Origin: Desulfonauticus submarinus
Lineage (GTDB): Bacteria > Desulfobacterota > Desulfovibrionia > Desulfovibrionales > Desulfonatronovibrionaceae
Assembly: GCF_900104045.1 (NCBI RefSeq)
Contig: NZ_FNIN01000007.1
Location: forward strand, 1-64,000
Direction: 5' to 3'
DNA: 64,000 bases
Part shown: positions 61,187-64,000 of the stretch, piece by piece
How positions within the stretch are numbered: the stretch's first letter is position 1
How the letters are laid out: every line of letters starts with the position of its first letter
Program-made: the position numbers and the translations under genes
Notes under the pieces: generated by a model
Told to the model about the DNA's origin: nothing
Databases searched by the model: none
Seen by the model: only the letters and a program-made list of their open reading frames with translations

Positions 61187-63934
61187 TTAAAATTTTAAGA
61201 ATTTTCCTGTAATAGAATCAGGGTTATTTTTTATTTCTTCGGGAGTTCCTGTGGCCACTATTTTGCCCCCGAATTCTCCACCTCCAGGGCCTAAGTCAAT
61301 GATAAAATCAGCAGATTTTATTACCTCTATGTTGTGTTCTATTAAAATTACAGATGCTCCTTTTTCTACCAATTGGTTTAAAACATTAATTAATTTTCCT
61401 ACTTCATGCATATGAAGACCAGTGGTGGGCTCGTCTAAAAGATACAGGGTATTGGGTAAATGTTTTTTATTAAGTTCTCTTGAAAGTTTAATGCGTTGGG
61501 CTTCTCCTCCGCTTAGTGTGGTAGCTGGTTGACCTAGCTTTAGATATTCTAATCCAACATCTTCTAGAATTTGCAGTTTTCTCACTACTGCAGGATGATT
61601 AGAAAAGATTTCTTTGGCCTCACTAACCGTTAATTCCAAAACTTCAGCAATATTAAGCCCTTTATAGCGTACTTCTAATGTTTCTTTATTATAGCGTTGT
61701 CCTTTACAAATTTCGCAAGTAACATATATGTCTGGCAGGAAGTGCATTTCTACTTTTATTTGACCGTCACCATTACAGGCCTCACATCTTCCGCCTTTTA
61801 AGTTAAAGCTAAATCTAGATGGTTTATAGCCTCTTTTTTTAGAGTCAAGGGTGTTAGCGAATATTTGTCTTATGTCATCAAAAACTTTGGTATAAGTAGC
61901 AGGGTTTGATCTGGGTGTTCTTCCTATTGGACTTTGGTCTATGATAAACACTCTTTCAATATACTCATCTCCTTTTAACTGTTTTAATTTCCCAGGATTA
62001 TTAATTTTTTGTCCTTTTTTTAAAGCAAGGTGTTTATATAAAGTATCTATTACTAGAGAACTTTTTCCTGACCCAGACACTCCTGTTACTACAGTAAGTG
62101 TGTTTAAGGGAATGGCGCAATTTATATTTTTAAGATTATTAGTATTAACTCCTTCTAAAAATAGATAGTGTTTTGGTTTTCGTCTTCTAGCTGGTATAGG
62201 CAAGGTTAGTTCTTTTCTTAAATATTTTCCTGTTAGAGTATTAGCTTGTTTTAGTTGATTTGCTGTTCCTGTGAAAACTACTTCTCCTCCTTTTTCTCCA
62301 GATTGTGGTCCTAACTCTATGATATGGTCAGCTTTTAGGATAGTATCTTCATCGTGTTCTACTATAATTACAGTATTTCCTTTATTTTTTAATTCTTCAA
62401 GAGTTTTTAAAAGTCTTTTATTATCTTTGGGGTGTAATCCTATGGTAGGTTCATCTAAAACATAAATTACTCCTGTTAGACCTGTACCTAATTGGGATGC
62501 TAATCTAATACGTTGAGCTTCTCCTCCTGAAAGGCTGGACATGGTCCTATTTAGACTTATGTAATTTAATCCTACATTGATTAGAAATTTAAGACGATTT
62601 TTTATTTCTTCTATAAGAGGATTAGCTATTTTTTGTTTTTGCTCAGAGAAACAAATATTAGAGAAGAAAGTAAATAATTGTTCTATAGACATATTCGTTA
62701 TTTCAAAGATATTTAGGTTATTTATCTTTATACATAAACTTTCTGGTTTTAATCGTGTTCCATTACATTGTGGACATTTCTCAGTATTTAAAAAGAGCCC
62801 TAATTCTTTTTTCCAAAATATGTCTTTTTTAAAAAGTTCTTTTAAAATAGGAATAACTCCTGACCAATTTAGAGTTTTATCTCCCCAAAAGAGGGCTTTT
62901 AATGCTTTTTTTGAGTACTTTGTTAAAGGAGTATTTAAAGAGAAATTATAATGTTTCCCAATGGTTTTTAATACTGATTCATATTTAGAAAGTATTTTAC
63001 TTTTTCTCCAGGGCAAAATTGCTTTATCTTGCAAGCTTAGATTTAAATCAGGAGCTATAAGGTGAGGATCAAAATAATCTATGTGTCCTAAACCTGAACA
63101 ATAAGGACAAGCACCTTGTGGGCTGTTAAAGGAAAAAAGTTGAGGGGTTAATGTGGGTAGAGATATTTTACAAATAGGGCAAACAGCATGAGTGGAAAAG
63201 AAAAGAGTTTCTTTAGGTTCAGGTAAGAATACTTTTAATAAACCTTTACCCATTTTTAGAGCTAGTTCTAAAGAATCTGATAGCCTTTTTTGTATATTTG
63301 GTTTTAAAATTAGACGGTCCACAACAAGTTCTATAGTATGTTTTTTGTTTTTATCTAGGTTAGGAGGAGAGTCTAAAAGATAAATTTCTCCATCTATACG
63401 AATTCTGATAAATCCTTGTTTTCTAAGACTTATAAAAAGTTCTTTAAAGGAGCCTTTTTGATTTTCTTTTAAAGGTGCTAATAAGATAAATTTTGTTTCT
63501 TCAGGTAAATTTAAAATTTGTTTTTTTATTTCATCACTTGTTTGAGATTGTATTTTGTTTCCACACTTGGGGCAAAATGCTTCTCCTACTCTTGCAAAAA
63601 GGACTCTTAAAAAGTCATAGATTTCAGTAGTAGTACCTACTGTGGAACGAGGATTTTTAGAAATATTTTGCTGTTCTATGGCAATGGCTGGAGATAGGCC
63701 TTCTATTTTTTTGACTTTAGGTTTATCTAATTTAGGAAGAAATTGTCTGGCATATGCGGATAAAGATTCTACATAACGTCGTTGTCCTTCAGCATAGATT
63801 ATATCAAATGCTAATGTAGATTTACCAGAACCACTTGGTCCACAAATAACTACTAATTTTTCTTTAGGAATGTTGAGATTGATGTTTTTTAAATTGTGTT
63901 GATGGGCTGAATAGATGCTGATTTCTTTATTCAT
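61187..63934 (-). CDS. uvrA: Excinuclease ABC subunit A
   Basis: A 915-residue DNA-damage recognition ATPase. It has two ABC modules: Walker A GPSGSGKST (32-40) and GVSGSGKSS near 621; signatures LSGGEAQRIRLASQL near 468 and LSGGEAQRIKLSREL near 815. Zinc-binding Cys clusters are visible at FCPKCGNK near 118, CPICK and CPYCSG near 255-280, and CEACNGDG with CEICKGQ near 722-750. It acts with UvrB and UvrC in nucleotide excision repair. Length is slightly below the usual 940. No Shine-Dalgarno is visible; the start overlaps an upstream frame, suggesting translational coupling. Confidence 0.96.
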   Translation of the reverse strand: MNKEISIYSAHQHNLKNINLNIPKEKLVVICGPSGSGKSTLAFDIIYAEGQRRYVESLSAYARQFLPKLDKPKVKKIEGLSPAIAIEQQNISKNPRSTVGTTTEIYDFLRVLFARVGEAFCPKCGNKIQSQTSDEIKKQILNLPEETKFILLAPLKENQKGSFKELFISLRKQGFIRIRIDGEIYLLDSPPNLDKNKKHTIELVVDRLILKPNIQKRLSDSLELALKMGKGLLKVFLPEPKETLFFSTHAVCPICKISLPTLTPQLFSFNSPQGACPYCSGLGHIDYFDPHLIAPDLNLSLQDKAILPWRKSKILSKYESVLKTIGKHYNFSLNTPLTKYSKKALKALFWGDKTLNWSGVIPILKELFKKDIFWKKELGLFLNTEKCPQCNGTRLKPESLCIKINNLNIFEITNMSIEQLFTFFSNICFSEQKQKIANPLIEEIKNRLKFLINVGLNYISLNRTMSSLSGGEAQRIRLASQLGTGLTGVIYVLDEPTIGLHPKDNKRLLKTLEELKNKGNTVIIVEHDEDTILKADHIIELGPQSGEKGGEVVFTGTANQLKQANTLTGKYLRKELTLPIPARRRKPKHYLFLEGVNTNNLKNINCAIPLNTLTVVTGVSGSGKSSLVIDTLYKHLALKKGQKINNPGKLKQLKGDEYIERVFIIDQSPIGRTPRSNPATYTKVFDDIRQIFANTLDSKKRGYKPSRFSFNLKGGRCEACNGDGQIKVEMHFLPDIYVTCEICKGQRYNKETLEVRYKGLNIAEVLELTVSEAKEIFSNHPAVVRKLQILEDVGLEYLKLGQPATTLSGGEAQRIKLSRELNKKHLPNTLYLLDEPTTGLHMHEVGKLINVLNQLVEKGASVILIEHNIEVIKSADFIIDLGPGGGEFGGKIVATGTPEEIKNNPDSITGKFLKF

Positions 63935-64000
63935 TTAATTCTGGATGGTTTTCGGACTCTGGGAGTTTTAAAAAGAATGTTATATCTTGATTTTCTGGAT
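63927..64000 (-). CDS. C-terminal end of an upstream protein, cut by the window edge
   Basis: A minus-strand frame open from the right edge to TAA at 63929-63927, overlapping the uvrA start by 8 bases. The visible tail, about 23 residues, is acidic (ITFFLKLPESENHPELNE). A second frame ending TGA at the ATGA overlap with uvrA is also open but has a less protein-like, arginine-rich composition. The missing Shine-Dalgarno of uvrA fits coupling to such an upstream gene. Confidence 0.35.
   Translation of the reverse strand, partial: PENQDITFFLKLPESENHPELNE

Noticed and set aside
1-64000. CRISPR arrays, insertion sequences, prophage, toxin-antitoxin or defence genes
   Set aside because: No regularly spaced repeats, transposase, integrase or recognisable defence protein was seen on either strand.

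Overview
The window is low-GC, densely coded bacterial DNA. Its gene content points to a sulfate-reducing deltaproteobacterium of the Desulfovibrionales, probably a thermophilic, AT-rich lineage of the Desulfonauticus/Desulfothermus kind. The clues are a DASS-family anion transporter flanked by CBS-domain proteins, a NikKMLQO nickel uptake system, an outer-membrane porin of the type abundant in Desulfovibrio, an oversized PEP synthase, a DUF4390-NtrY-NtrX cluster and frequent AGA arginine codons. The species is an inference. I see no rRNA, tRNA, CRISPR array, insertion sequence or phage gene, so this reads as a chromosomal core segment.

Layout. 1-3763 (minus): an anion-transport operon of CBS protein, DASS transporter, left-handed beta-helix protein and a second CBS protein cut by the window edge. 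4080-9189 (plus): CCA-adding enzyme, then the chaperone operon cbpA-cbpM-clpB. 9253-12917 (minus): nickel uptake genes nikK, nikM, nikL, nikQ, nikO. 13160-15231 (plus): two small proteins and a large putative sulfate exporter (YeiH/PSE family). 15418-20313 (plus): a sensor kinase with a periplasmic CxxCH haem motif, its NtrC-type regulator, PncC and ThpR. 20389-24749: an unknown protein, TsaC, a glycosyltransferase, a Nudix hydrolase, PdxA and an XRE-cupin regulator, the last paired with the acyl-CoA synthetase at 24794-26437. 26505-30065: a beta-CASP nuclease, then overlapping rsmD-coaD-miaA, which run directly into an envelope cluster (30053-37500) holding SpoIID, a cell-wall amidase, TPR, LPP20/FlgP-like, SLH-lipoprotein and FecR proteins. 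37500-41887: pgsA and ppsA. 41951-43287 (minus): polyamine genes speD-speE behind an unusual leader. 43652-48295 (minus): a nucleoside-type ABC importer. 48336-51362 (minus): glpX and transketolase, so with ppsA the window has three gluconeogenic/pentose-phosphate enzymes. 51527-52819 (minus): porin. 53204-59555 (plus): RecD2, DUF4390 protein, NtrY, NtrX. 59630-63934: PgeF, 5-formyl-THF cyclo-ligase, a small membrane protein on the opposite strand, and UvrA.

The observations most worth following are RNA-level. (1) Upstream of speD there is a promoter, a terminator-like hairpin with an alternative overlapping hairpin, and a 21-codon upstream ORF with its own ribosome-binding site, which together look like an attenuator controlling polyamine synthesis. 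(2) Between tsaC and the glycosyltransferase, a short interval has its own promoter-like sequence and a strong terminator. The predicted RNA of about 57 nt would begin with an anti-Shine-Dalgarno sequence matching, over 13 nt, the ribosome-binding site of the porin gene 31 kb away. (3) A perfect 24-bp palindrome lies between the nickel operon and the exporter operon. At protein level, the pairing of SpoIID with an amidase, the CBS-flanked transporter operon with its beta-helix protein, and the exporter operon beside a haem-type sensor kinase are the best candidates for incompletely described systems.
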